The translations under genes were made by a program, and so were the position numbers. Of a stretch of DNA of 64,000 bases, positions 7,852 through 16,500 are shown one piece after another. Within the stretch, counting starts at the first letter, position 1; each line of letters begins with the position of its first letter. The stretch comes from Candidatus Zixiibacteriota bacterium. Its GTDB lineage: Bacteria; Zixibacteria; MSB-5A5; GN15; FEB-12. The stretch is taken from the NCBI GenBank assembly GCA_029860345.1, contig JAOUBJ010000010.1, positions 62,001 through 126,000 of the forward strand, written 5' to 3'. Under the pieces are notes generated by a model. That model searched no databases. It was given only the letters and a program-made list of their open reading frames with translations, and was not told the origin of the DNA.

Positions 7852-10674
7852 TCACCGCCGATATGGTTCCGTCCGACTTCCCATCCCCGGTCCGTACAGC
7901 ACGGCATTGACAAACAGGGCGCGGGTGCCCCAGTTGTAGGCTCGGAAGTTCGGATCGGTGGCAAACATTATCAACTGGCCTTTGCCTTTGGTTTCGCGAG
8001 TTGCCCAGGCCGTGGAAGCCCAACGCTGGCGCGCTTCCGGCCACAGCAAACCTGATAGGCGCACATCACCGGCCGCAGCGTAGCGGACCGGCGTGGTTAC
8101 CGATGATCCTGTCATCAAGGCAACATCGGTGGAGACCAACACCGGCAGTTTCTCGTTCACACCGAAGGCCAACCAGTCTTCAGTGTCGACCACGCCGCGC
8201 AGGTAGACGCCGCGCGGACGGAATCTTCTGACCCACTGGTCGTGGTCCTCACGCATCTTTTGATCCATAGACGGTGCGCCTTTATCCTCGGCCTTTGTTT
8301 CCTCGGGAGCAACTTTGTCCGGATGCCACAAGGCCATAGTGTCTACCTGGGGCGCCTCGGCAGCGGTCTGACGTTGGAGGTCGACGACAAACTGCGGTAA
8401 TTGATCCAGCACCTGCCGTCGCATGCGCGCGCCCGACAAACCGATGGCCGTGTCGGCGGCCCAGGCTGCCGCTCCACCGGTGCAGATCAAAGTGCCGCCT
8501 GAGTTCATCCATCCGTTCAAGGCATCCGCACCCTGCTTACCGAGCTGCCGATGTAATCCGCGACCCCAGCTTGAAGGCAGAACTATCAGGTTGTATCCGG
8601 ACAGGTCGGTTTGCGTCAGGGTGGCGACATCGATAACGGAGTGATCAATGCCGAGTTCCTGATCCAGGGTGTGCCATAGGGTTCCGAACGAATAGAAGTT
8701 GATGCCGTTGCCGGTCAGGATTCCGACTTTCGGTCGGGCCAACAGGCGAAAAGTTGTCGCACCCAGCCAGGACCCTTTACTCGTGCGACCGGTATTGACA
8801 CCCAATATCATGGCGCCTGTTTGGGCGGCCAGACGGTTCAGTATCTCAGGCAGGTTTTCCGGGTTGCCGCGTCGGCGCAGTACCAACGTTCCGGACTTAT
8901 ACTTTGTCTCATCTATTTCGAACGGTTTCTCCGATGCGTACACAATCAGTTGCTCATCGAACAGACGAACCAGAAGTCGACGTGTCCGTTCGCCGGTCAT
9001 CGGAACTATAAAACCAAACTGTGCGTCGGGATTGACAACCACACCCACCGGTGGCGAGGCCACTTTTTCTGTCAGTTCCGTAGCCACCTTCAGCGGAGCG
9101 GTTGTGGACCACGCTTCCAGATCAAAAGCCAACGGCAAGGACCATGTAGAGACTTCGTACATTCGGGTCTCACCGTGTTTTTCGAGTTCTTTTCGTTCCT
9201 CGTTGAGAAAGGTCTGGTCCAGATGTGGATCGAATTCGAGAATCGCGTTGGCCAACCCACCCATCGGCTGCGCCGTTCGCACAATGTAGGTCCCGGCGGG
9301 GAACAGTTGTTTATCTTTATGTGAACCGTACACACCTTTGGCGCCGGTCAGGCTGAACGACTCGGTGGAACGTTCCACCTTGATTCCTTGTGACAACAAG
9401 GCCGACACAAACCGATTCGTTTTCCGGACATCGTCGTCGGGCGGGATTACGTATGTCAGTCTGCTCTTTTGTCCCTGTTCAGTGATGGCTATCCGGGTTT
9501 GGTGGTAATCGGTCAATATCTGACTGTGATTGTCGGCCAAGGTGGTGAGGTTGGTCACCGACGAGGTTAACTGATGGTTGACCGCCTCATGATAGGTCAA
9601 GTGGTATCCATCGCGCTGTTTGATGGCGCCGAATCCGACCTGCGCCTGCTCGTACAACATGCAGACACCGCCTGAAAAAGTTGCCCAGGATGAACCATAG
9701 CCGGGATACCATTGATCGTGCCAGTCTTCGATATAGTATGGCCAGCCGTGCTGGTCAAAGGCTGTGGCCAGGTCGCCTGCGAAAATTCTCCACCACTTTC
9801 TGACATTGTCGGCGGTATTGTAATGGATAGGTTCGCGCGGTGGATCGAAAAGATAGGTGGCGTTTGCACCCATCTCATGACCGTCAACGACCAATTGGGG
9901 CGAGTATTTCAAAACAGTTGCGAGTTTACCTCGTGACTCGGGTTGAGTTACCAGTATCCAGTCTCGGTTGAGATCGAAAAGGTAGTGGTTGCCTCGTCCC
10001 CACGGCCAGACACCGTTGTGTTGCAGCGACCGCGGATTGAAATTGGGCGTACTGCTGCCATACGATGTCAACATCGACAGGAAGCGTTCACGACCATCGG
10101 GGTTTTGCATGGCGTCTATGATTACAATCACCCGGTCGAGGATTTTCATCGTAGCCTCATCCTGCCCGGCAGCCAGTTGATAAGCCAGTTGCACGGCAGC
10201 ATCCGGACCCGAGGTTTCATCTCCGTGGATACCATAACCCATCCAGGCGCACACGACCTGATTTTCAAAAGCGTCGACTTCAAAGGTGCCCTCACCCATG
10301 GAAATGGCTTTGAGTGTTGAGCTGATCTCATCAAGGTGGGCGAGATTCTCAGCCGACGAGATGACCAGATGATACAGATCGCGGCCTTCATGCGTCCGGT
10401 CATGAACATCCAAACGTACCCGGTCGGACTGCTGAGCCAACAATTGAAAGTAACCGGTGATCTCATGATACCTGGCCGGTCGGGCGCCGACGGGATGGGT
10501 CAGGTGATCATTCGGTTTAGGGATGCTCGAGTCGAAGGTATCCCCTCTCAATAGTGAACTGGTGTCGGCTTTCATGTTGCCGTAAGGGTCGGCTGAAGCC
10601 GTTTCCGGGGCAGGATTCGCGACTGTAAGGGCGGCCATCACAAACGTCAGAATACAGTTTTCTCTCAATCTCAT
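7852..10674 (-). CDS. secreted M14-family zinc carboxypeptidase
   Basis: A 940-residue exported peptidase. A signal peptide covers about residues 1-28. The M14 domain follows: the first zinc motif HGDETSG with H150 and E153, a substrate-binding stretch FDLNRDW, and the third zinc ligand H266 in VDGHEMGAN. The segment CMLYEQAQVGFG probably holds the general-base glutamate. The C-terminal half (about 560-930) contains a class I glutamine-amidotransferase-like fold, with LIVLPSSWGRG and GGTLICTGGAAAWAA, as in related large M14 proteins of Bacteroidetes-type bacteria. The length matches that subfamily. The start is supported by AGGAG 7 nt upstream. Role: extracellular or periplasmic peptide degradation. 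It is followed closely by rsmE. Confidence 0.88.
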   Translation of the reverse strand: MRLRENCILTFVMAALTVANPAPETASADPYGNMKADTSSLLRGDTFDSSIPKPNDHLTHPVGARPARYHEITGYFQLLAQQSDRVRLDVHDRTHEGRDLYHLVISSAENLAHLDEISSTLKAISMGEGTFEVDAFENQVVCAWMGYGIHGDETSGPDAAVQLAYQLAAGQDEATMKILDRVIVIIDAMQNPDGRERFLSMLTSYGSSTPNFNPRSLQHNGVWPWGRGNHYLFDLNRDWILVTQPESRGKLATVLKYSPQLVVDGHEMGANATYLFDPPREPIHYNTADNVRKWWRIFAGDLATAFDQHGWPYYIEDWHDQWYPGYGSSWATFSGGVCMLYEQAQVGFGAIKQRDGYHLTYHEAVNHQLTSSVTNLTTLADNHSQILTDYHQTRIAITEQGQKSRLTYVIPPDDDVRKTNRFVSALLSQGIKVERSTESFSLTGAKGVYGSHKDKQLFPAGTYIVRTAQPMGGLANAILEFDPHLDQTFLNEERKELEKHGETRMYEVSTWSLPLAFDLEAWSTTAPLKVATELTEKVASPPVGVVVNPDAQFGFIVPMTGERTRRLLVRLFDEQLIVYASEKPFEIDETKYKSGTLVLRRRGNPENLPEILNRLAAQTGAMILGVNTGRTSKGSWLGATTFRLLARPKVGILTGNGINFYSFGTLWHTLDQELGIDHSVIDVATLTQTDLSGYNLIVLPSSWGRGLHRQLGKQGADALNGWMNSGGTLICTGGAAAWAADTAIGLSGARMRRQVLDQLPQFVVDLQRQTAAEAPQVDTMALWHPDKVAPEETKAEDKGAPSMDQKMREDHDQWVRRFRPRGVYLRGVVDTEDWLAFGVNEKLPVLVSTDVALMTGSSVTTPVRYAAAGDVRLSGLLWPEARQRWASTAWATRETKGKGQLIMFATDPNFRAYNWGTRALFVNAVLYGPGMGSRTEPYRR

Positions 10675-10778
10675 TACTTCACTCCTGAAAAGGAAAATCG
10701 GATGCTGTTGTGCGGTAAAGGTAGGCCGGTTGGTGGAGGTTGTAAAGCGCTAAAGTGACAAGGCAGTTGGGTAAGGGT

Positions 10779-11873
10779 TCATTCGCTGACCAGGTGCGCC
10801 CCGCCTGAGCCACCTTCGGTGTGGTCATCGGCGTGCAGGCGTTGTTCAACGACTTTAATGAGAGTAACGAACACGGCCGCGATAATGGGACCCATCACCA
10901 GGCCCAGGAGTCCAAACAGCGCGATCCCCCCCATGATACTGAAAAACAACATTAGAGGATGCATCTCGGTGCGACCGGAGATCATCCACGGTCTGACCAC
11001 ATTGTCGGTCTGACTGATCAGCAAACCTACTGCGATTACTATGATCCCTTTGATATAAGAGCCACCGAATATCAGGATTACCCCGGCCGGTACATAGACA
11101 ATAGAGGCGCCCACGAATGGAATGATAGCCAAAAAGGCCATTATTGCGCCCCAAAAAATGGGCGATGAGATACCGGCCACGGCAAACAATACACCGCCCA
11201 GAAATCCCTGCAAAAGAGCAACCACGACCCCCCCGTACATGGTGGCCTGAATCACTTCGCGGAGGTTTCGAACCGTGCTCTCGACTCGCTTTGCTTTCAG
11301 CGGCATCAGCTTTTTGATCTTGGCGACCAGTTTCACACCATCCGTGAAGAAGTAGTACATGGTGAAAATCATCAGTGCAAAGTAGAACACCGCTTTGGTG
11401 CCGTTGGCCACCAGCCAACTGGTCTGGTTGAGGAGTATCCCGCTGACATTGTTAATGGCGTCACGTGCGATTTCATCCAGGTCTACTTTTGACATGTCGA
11501 AGTAACCCGACAACTCCTCGCGCAAGGTATTGACCCAAGGCAGGTCGAAAGAGAGCAAGCTATCCAATTGGCCGCTTTTGTACAACTCGTTCACTTTTGT
11601 TACCGCGGTTGCTGCTTCGCCGACGACGGCCACGAACAGATAAGTGATCGGCCCAATGATCAACAAAACGATCATTGTGCATAGCAAAGCCGAAGTCAGC
11701 CCGGGTGACTTCACACGGCCAAGTATCCACTCGTAGACCGGGAAGAACAGAATGGCAAAGACCGCCGCCCAACAGATGGGGACGAAAAACGGGATAATGA
11801 TCCGGTAGAACAAATAGAAGAAGATAGCAGCGACCAAAAAGAACACAGCAACCGACAGGTACTCGCGCGTCAT
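10779..11873 (-). CDS. AI-2E/PerM-family permease
   Basis: A 364-residue polytopic membrane protein of the AI-2E transporter (PerM, formerly UPF0118) family. Recognisable blocks are an N-terminal hairpin of two hydrophobic helices, a central soluble region, GGVVVALLQGFLGGVLFAVAG, AIIPFVGASIVYVPAG, and the final block with SQTDNVVRPWMISGRTEMHPL. Members include an autoinducer-2 exporter and Na+/H+ antiporters, so substrate cannot be assigned. A ribosome-binding site AAGGATGAG precedes the ATG. It lies 104 bp upstream of the M14 gene on the same strand; whether they share a transcript is unclear. Confidence 0.88.
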   Translation of the reverse strand: MTREYLSVAVFFLVAAIFFYLFYRIIIPFFVPICWAAVFAILFFPVYEWILGRVKSPGLTSALLCTMIVLLIIGPITYLFVAVVGEAATAVTKVNELYKSGQLDSLLSFDLPWVNTLREELSGYFDMSKVDLDEIARDAINNVSGILLNQTSWLVANGTKAVFYFALMIFTMYYFFTDGVKLVAKIKKLMPLKAKRVESTVRNLREVIQATMYGGVVVALLQGFLGGVLFAVAGISSPIFWGAIMAFLAIIPFVGASIVYVPAGVILIFGGSYIKGIIVIAVGLLISQTDNVVRPWMISGRTEMHPLMLFFSIMGGIALFGLLGLVMGPIIAAVFVTLIKVVEQRLHADDHTEGGSGGAHLVSE

Positions 11874-12345
11874 TTAACTCATCCTTGTTGTTTGCTTGAT
11901 GAAACCTACCGTGACAAGTCAAGCCGATCAATTAAAAACAGTGTGCGCTTCTGCGGTTATCCAGCACGGGACTTTCTGACTCGTTCTCTTCGGGCATTGC
12001 CGAATGGGTGGATTCAGGCTGCGATCTGTGCAAATGGTGTACAGATCGACCGGTCTTGAGTCGATGTAACTTATCGCAAGAAAAGAGGTTACGGCAGTTT
12101 CTGGAATTGTCTGGGGAGTTCGCGTTGGCCTTTGGGGGAATTCGCCCGACCAGAGAATCATATTCATTGAACGTGGATAGATGGGCAGTTTTTCTATTCA
12201 ATTGCCTTAATACTAAGCGATTGGTGCTAAAGGATTTTGGAATGTGGCCGATGAGAATGGCAAGTATCGAAAGTAAGAACTGCGAACAAAACTCCAGCCA
12301 TGGGTCTTGTTCGCACACTGTAACCGTTCAAACAAGGAGTAGAGT
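11874..12345. other. 472-bp gene-free region with inverted repeat
   Basis: No convincing coding sequence; the open frames here show no protein-like composition and no ribosome-binding site. The region separates divergent genes and should hold promoters for both. The clearest element is a perfect 9-bp inverted repeat, TGCGAACAA (12281-12289) and TTGTTCGCA (12307-12315), with a 17-nt centre, ending 18 nt before the ribosome-binding site of the next gene. It could be an operator or a 5' UTR hairpin. Confidence 0.6.
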
Positions 12346-12753
12346 ATGGCTATGCGGAAACGCTCACACACCTCGCGACGCACGTCCAGTCATCGTCGCA
12401 CCATGGGTCATAAAGTGGCCCGTCCGTGGATGCGTGAAGAAATTGCGTTCATGCGCAAGTTCTATCGTAACTATGAGACGACCTGGATCGCTCGTCAGCT
12501 GGGTCGCACAGTGTACTCTGTCCGCTACAAAGCGGTCGACCTGAACATCAAGAAGTCCAACCCCTCCGTATGGAGAGGTAATCGTGGCGCTGCCAACGCC
12601 TTCCGCAAACCGACCTCCCGTTCAACGTGGAAGCCGGCTCGTCGTAAGGTTGCCAAGCGCGGTACCACCCGGACCAAGAGCTGGCGCGCCAGCACCAAGC
12701 GTAAGCCTGCTCGCAAGAGCAAAGCTCGTCGCACCATCCGTCGCAGAAAGTAG
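12346..12753 (+). CDS. Myb/SANT-like HTH protein with histone H1-like tail
   Basis: A 135-residue, strongly basic protein, probably a DNA-binding nucleoid or regulatory factor. Residues about 28-65 form a compact three-helix Myb/SANT-type HTH: WMREEIAFMRKFY, then TTWIARQLGRTVYSVRYKA, matching the pattern W..E..FI...Y...T..IA..LGR...SVR.KA..L seen in bacterial SANT-like domains. Residues about 80-135 are almost entirely K, R, S, T, A and P (for example RKPARKSKARRT), like the C-terminal tail of histone H1 or Hc1/AlgP-type bacterial proteins. AAGGAG sits 6 nt ahead of ATG. A strong intrinsic terminator follows, so it is a single-gene unit. The exact role is unknown. Confidence 0.8.
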   Translation: MAMRKRSHTSRRTSSHRRTMGHKVARPWMREEIAFMRKFYRNYETTWIARQLGRTVYSVRYKAVDLNIKKSNPSVWRGNRGAANAFRKPTSRSTWKPARRKVAKRGTTRTKSWRASTKRKPARKSKARRTIRRRK

Positions 12754-12794
12754 ATTTCCCACGGATGAAATAGGACTTGAATACAATTCCTTTT

Positions 12795-12827
12795 GAACCC
12801 GTTTCCTTTTGGAAGCGGGTTCTTTTT
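12795..12827 (+). terminator. intrinsic terminator after HTH/H1-like gene
   Basis: A 12-bp stem, GAACCCGTTTCC paired with GGAAGCGGGTTC (one G-T wobble), a TTTT loop and a T5 tail. Confidence 0.93.
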
Positions 12828-12850
12828 ATGCCATGCATGATGGTCCAACG

Positions 12851-12900
12851 AGTAGGGCGGGTCCGTTTTCGCCTGCGCGCCGTGGCGTGAACCCGCCATT
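12851..12900. repeat. dispersed palindromic module (GTAGGG..GGGTCC type)
   Basis: A copy of the GGGCGGGTCCG..TCGCCTGCGCGCC..GCGTGAACCCGCC module, also present near 40036, 44127, three times in 45435-45676, and near 54236. The two ends are inverted complements (GGCGGGT/ACCCGCC), so the transcript would fold into a long hairpin. It lies between the HTH/H1-like gene and the last gene of the dockerin array. Confidence 0.85.
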
Positions 12901-12930
12901 GCCGACAGAGTTCAACTCTGGTTGGATCGA

Positions 12931-13716
12931 TTACGGACAGGCCGCTGGGTATTGATCGGTAAACATGTAGTCGATCATTGCCACCAAATCGGAGATATCG
13001 ATTGTCCCGTCCGGATAGAAATCCGCCTCGGCAGGACACGGTGGCGCCAGACCTCCTTCAAACATGAACTCGACTAAGTAAATCAGGTCGGAGATGTTCC
13101 AATGGTCCTCGGGATCAAAGTCAACATTGCCCGGCAAGTCCTGACAACATGATACGATCTCAAAACAGTGCGGCCCGTCCCAGATGGGGGGAACATTGTA
13201 GTCAGGAAATCCGTAAGACCAGCGCCAAGTGGCATTGGGTGGATAGAAACAGGAATCAAGACAGAGTAGGTGTCCGTCGGCCATGGGATCGGTGATAGCG
13301 ACTTCAATCCAGTAGGAGATCGAGTCATACCCGGGCGGCAAACCACCGGTGTTCATCTTGGAACCGCCGAACCCGATGGTGTCGGCGCCCTGGCCGTCGA
13401 CGCTGAAACCTGGCATCTCGAAGAACAGATTGAAGTATTCATCGGGGGGATTCCAATAAACTCCCCACCCGTGAACCTCCCAGGTGACAGACGGATTAGA
13501 GCCCGAAATCTCAAACCCATTGGTAGCCGCTGCGACCCATTCGGCATGGTAGTTGGTGAGACGGATTTGATAGGTAATGCCTTGCTCCAGGATTGGTAAC
13601 ATCCCGTTAACCAGCCCATCGACGTGATCGACACTGATCGCGCACATTTCTTCAGCTGTCGCCGGTCCGGCCGACATTGCCGACAAAAGCACGCATATGA
13701 CTATTGCCTTGGTCAC
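12931..13716 (-). CDS. secreted dockerin-like protein, array member 9
   Basis: A 261-residue exported protein and the last gene of the nine-gene array. A signal peptide (about 1-21) is followed by a roughly 165-residue beta-rich domain shared with six neighbours (markers: SVDHVDGLVNG, TNGFEISGS, GADTIGFGGS, PPGY, CLDSC, W.WSYG, WDGPHCFEI). After a CC pair comes a two-repeat dockerin-like module (SDLIYLVEFMFEGG and ISDLVAMIDYMFTD). This copy is the most divergent of its subgroup: its first loop reads DFDPEDHWN and the second helix ends TDQYPAACP in place of GGPPP. I do not recognise the N-terminal domain. It lies 22 bp downstream of the preceding array gene. Confidence 0.85.
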   Translation of the reverse strand: MTKAIVICVLLSAMSAGPATAEEMCAISVDHVDGLVNGMLPILEQGITYQIRLTNYHAEWVAAATNGFEISGSNPSVTWEVHGWGVYWNPPDEYFNLFFEMPGFSVDGQGADTIGFGGSKMNTGGLPPGYDSISYWIEVAITDPMADGHLLCLDSCFYPPNATWRWSYGFPDYNVPPIWDGPHCFEIVSCCQDLPGNVDFDPEDHWNISDLIYLVEFMFEGGLAPPCPAEADFYPDGTIDISDLVAMIDYMFTDQYPAACP

Positions 13717-13738
13717 TTCTCACACCTCCGCAACTCTG

Positions 13739-14539
13739 TTACGGACAAGCAGCCGGCGACAATCCTCCATCAAACATAAACTCCATCATCCAAACCAAGT
13801 CGGTAATGTCAATGACTTCGGCGCCGCTGCCGTCAATGTCGGCCTCTTCCATACAGGGCGGTGCCGGGCCACCCCCGAACTGGTAGTCGGCCAGGTACAC
13901 CAGGTCGGCGATGTCAAGCAGATCATCAGCACTGCCGTCGACATTGCCGCGTAGTCCAAGGCAGCATTGGCCGATGATGGGCCAACAGTGCGGTCCTTGC
14001 CAGCTCGGCGGAAAGGAGCCAACCGTCGATCCATAAGCCCAAATCCAACTACCGTCGGGTGGAAACCATGCAGAGTCGATGCAAAAGGTCCCTCCAGCGC
14101 TCGCTGTGTCGGTCAACTCAGCAGAAAAAGCCAAAGCTGGACCACTGTAGCCCGGCGGAAGACCCGGCCCCAACATAACAACGCTCAGTCTGAACCCAAT
14201 CGTGTCAGAGCCGACACCGTGCCAATAGTGGGGTGGTGCAAAAAAAATGATGTTCCCCGGATCAGGACCCCAGGCAAACTCGGTCCAGAAATCCAATTCC
14301 CAGGTGACCGAGGAATCACTACCGGAGAATTCGAAGCCATTAGTAACGCTCTTGGCCTTGTTCGCCCCGTCCCCGTTGGTGAAGCCGAAATGGAAGATAA
14401 CGACTCCAGACCCTACCATGATATTTCCATCGACCAGCCCCTCAACCTGGTCCAAGGTGACCGACGACCCATTCCCTTGCGCCATCGCCGGTACGGTCAT
14501 TAGTAAAAGAACGGCTGTGCATGCAGTAGCTGTCTTCAT
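13739..14539 (-). CDS. secreted dockerin-like protein, array member 8
   Basis: A 266-residue exported protein of array subgroup B (mature start GNGSSVTLDQVEGLVDGN). Signal peptide about 1-20 (ending AMAQ). The beta-rich domain carries the shared markers TNGFEFSGSDSSVTW, GSDTIGF, PPGYSGP, FCIDSAWFPPDGSWIWAYGS and WQGPHC. The C-terminal dockerin-like module has loops NVDGSADDLLD and DIDGSGAEVID, each followed by an IADLVYL/ITDLVWM helix. Its signal peptide and first domain are closest to the next gene upstream, which points to a recent duplication. The spacing of 18 bp to that gene implies one transcript. The function of the N-terminal domain is unknown. Confidence 0.87.
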   Translation of the reverse strand: MKTATACTAVLLLMTVPAMAQGNGSSVTLDQVEGLVDGNIMVGSGVVIFHFGFTNGDGANKAKSVTNGFEFSGSDSSVTWELDFWTEFAWGPDPGNIIFFAPPHYWHGVGSDTIGFRLSVVMLGPGLPPGYSGPALAFSAELTDTASAGGTFCIDSAWFPPDGSWIWAYGSTVGSFPPSWQGPHCWPIIGQCCLGLRGNVDGSADDLLDIADLVYLADYQFGGGPAPPCMEEADIDGSGAEVIDITDLVWMMEFMFDGGLSPAACP

Positions 14540-14557
14540 CTCTGTCTTCTCTCTTGG

Positions 14558-15667
14558 TTAAGGACACTCCGCCGGCGACAGACCACCGTCAAACATGTAT
14601 TCCATCAACCAGATCAGGTCGGTAATGTCAATGACATGGGCACCGCTACCGTCGATGTCGGCCTCTTCCATGCAGGGCGGCCAGGGTCCACCACCAAACT
14701 GGAAGTCGGCCATGTAAACGAGATCGGCGATGTCCAAAGGCGAAGGTCCACCGCTCCGGTCGACATCACCGCGATTCAGGCAGCATCCGGGCTGACATAC
14801 ATCACCAATGCCGTTCTGGTCGTCATCGACCTGATCCGGATTGGGATTGTGCGGACAGTTATCGATGTCTCCACAAATCCCATCGCTATCGAAGTCATCC
14901 TCTGCATCTTCGGGACATTCGTCACACAGGTCCCCAAGCCCGTCGGCGTCGAGGTCGGACTGATCCGGATTGACGTGTGCAATACAATTGTCGCACATGT
15001 CCCCGGCCCCGTCGGCATCGCCGTCCAGTTGATCGGGGTTAAACACCCAAGGGCAGTTGTCGTCCGGCTCCACTATTCCGTCACCGTCGGCGTCGTAATC
15101 GGTGACCACGTCATAGCAGTGCGGCCCTCCCCAAGCCGGCGGGAAGGAGCCCACTGTTGATCCATAAGCCCACATCCAGGTTCCGTTGGGTGGAAAGTAG
15201 CACGAGTCGATGCAGAATGTCCCTCCAATGCTCGCCGTGTCGGCAAACTGAAACTCAAAAAACAAAGCCGGGCCACTGTAGGCCGGCGGAAGACCCATTC
15301 CCAGCATGACGCTCGCTCCAAACCCAATCGTGTCGGAACCGACACCGTGCCAATAGGGCGATGTAAAGAAAAATATATCACCTTCCCAGGGTCCCCAAGA
15401 GAATTCGTCCCCATAGCTCACGAGATCCCAAGTGACCGACGAATCACTGCCGTAAAGCTCGAAGCCGTTGGTTATCCCCTTGGCCTTGTTCGCCCCATCA
15501 CCGTTGGTGAAGCCGAAGTGGAATGACACAGTTCCGGCGCCGACCTCGATATTTCCATTGACCAATCCTTCGACTTCGTCCAGGGTGACCGACGACCCAT
15601 TCCCTTGCGCCATCGCCGGTACGGTCATTAGTAAAAGAACGGCTGCGCATACGAAAGCTGTTTTCAT
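14558..15667 (-). CDS. dockerin-like protein with thrombospondin type-3 repeats, member 7
   Basis: A 369-residue member of subgroup B, about 110 residues longer than its paralogues. Order: signal peptide (MKTAFVCAAVLLLM..AMAQ), the shared beta-rich domain, then an inserted run of Asp-rich thrombospondin type-3-like calcium repeats (DNCPWVFNPDQLDGDADGAG, DNCIAHVNPDQSDLDADGLG, DNCPHNPNPDQVDDDQNGIG) and finally the dockerin-like module. The TSP3 block sits exactly at the junction between the two standard domains, as expected of a rigid calcium-binding spacer. I chose the ATG at 15667 over an upstream in-frame start because it gives a clean signal peptide matching the neighbours. Cell-surface display is inferred. 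Confidence 0.87.
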   Translation of the reverse strand: MKTAFVCAAVLLLMTVPAMAQGNGSSVTLDEVEGLVNGNIEVGAGTVSFHFGFTNGDGANKAKGITNGFELYGSDSSVTWDLVSYGDEFSWGPWEGDIFFFTSPYWHGVGSDTIGFGASVMLGMGLPPAYSGPALFFEFQFADTASIGGTFCIDSCYFPPNGTWMWAYGSTVGSFPPAWGGPHCYDVVTDYDADGDGIVEPDDNCPWVFNPDQLDGDADGAGDMCDNCIAHVNPDQSDLDADGLGDLCDECPEDAEDDFDSDGICGDIDNCPHNPNPDQVDDDQNGIGDVCQPGCCLNRGDVDRSGGPSPLDIADLVYMADFQFGGGPWPPCMEEADIDGSGAHVIDITDLIWLMEYMFDGGLSPAECP

Positions 15668-15687
15668 CTTTGTCTTCCTTCCCGTAA

Positions 15688-16476
15688 CTACGGACATACA
15701 GATGGCGCCGGTCCGCCGTCAAACATGAAATCCACGAAGTAAACCAGATCGCCGATGTCGACACCGTCGTCACCGTTCAGATCGGCTTCTTCATCACAAA
15801 GGGGAGCCGGGCCACCGGAGAACATCCAATCAACCAAGTAGACCAGATCGGCTATATCGATTTGTTCAGCGAGATCACCATTGACATTCCCGCGTATACC
15901 CTGGCAACATGAACCAACGATAGGCCAGCAGTGCGGTCCGTCCCAGGACGGGGCAAAGCTACCGATCGTCGATCCATAGGCCCAGATCCAACTACCGTCG
16001 GGGGGAAACCAAGACGAATCGAGGCAGAGTGTGCCTCCGACACTGGCCGAATCGCTCAGCGCCACCGAAATCCAGATGAATGGACCCGCATACCCCGGTG
16101 GCATTCCCGGACCGACCAAAACGGAGCTGTAGAATCCAACTGTGTCGGCGCCGACCAGGTGATTGGTTGGTCCCCAAATCCCGTATGTGTCCCAGAGTTC
16201 CCAGGGATTGAAGTGCCAGCCGGCCAGCATCCCATCCCAAGTGACCGACGAATCAGACCCATAGATTCGAAACCCATTGTGAATACCCCGGACCTTATTT
16301 GCCCCATCGCCATTCATGCAACTCAGGTTGAATGTCACGCTTCCGGAGCCGACCTGGATGTTTCCATTGACTAGCCCGTCAGCCTGATCCAGGGTGACGG
16401 ACGATCCATTCGATTGTGCAATCGCTGGTACGGTCAGCAGCAAAAGAACAGCTGTGCATACAATAGTAGTTTTCAT
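15688..16476 (-). CDS. secreted dockerin-like protein, array member 6
   Basis: A 262-residue subgroup B protein: signal peptide (MKTTIVCTAVLLLL..AIAQ), mature start SNGSSVTLDQADGLVNGN, shared beta-rich domain with GADTVGF, PPGYAGP, LCLDSSWFPPDGSWIWAYGS and WDGPHCWPI, then a dockerin-like module with IDIADLVYLVDWMFSGGPAP and DIGDLVYFVDFMFDGGPAP. The loop NGDDGVD is close to the canonical dockerin calcium loop. Twenty base pairs separate it from the downstream paralogue. The signal peptide is nearly the same as in the two other subgroup B genes, so these three form the youngest duplication block. No enzymatic residues are recognised. Confidence 0.87.
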   Translation of the reverse strand: MKTTIVCTAVLLLLTVPAIAQSNGSSVTLDQADGLVNGNIQVGSGSVTFNLSCMNGDGANKVRGIHNGFRIYGSDSSVTWDGMLAGWHFNPWELWDTYGIWGPTNHLVGADTVGFYSSVLVGPGMPPGYAGPFIWISVALSDSASVGGTLCLDSSWFPPDGSWIWAYGSTIGSFAPSWDGPHCWPIVGSCCQGIRGNVNGDLAEQIDIADLVYLVDWMFSGGPAPLCDEEADLNGDDGVDIGDLVYFVDFMFDGGPAPSVCP

Positions 16477-16500
16477 CTTTGTCCTCGCTCTCTATGCTCT

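Noticed and set aside
11932-12318. Possible minus-strand gene upstream of the HTH/H1-like gene
   Set aside because: No ribosome-binding site, atypical composition, and it covers the likely promoter region.
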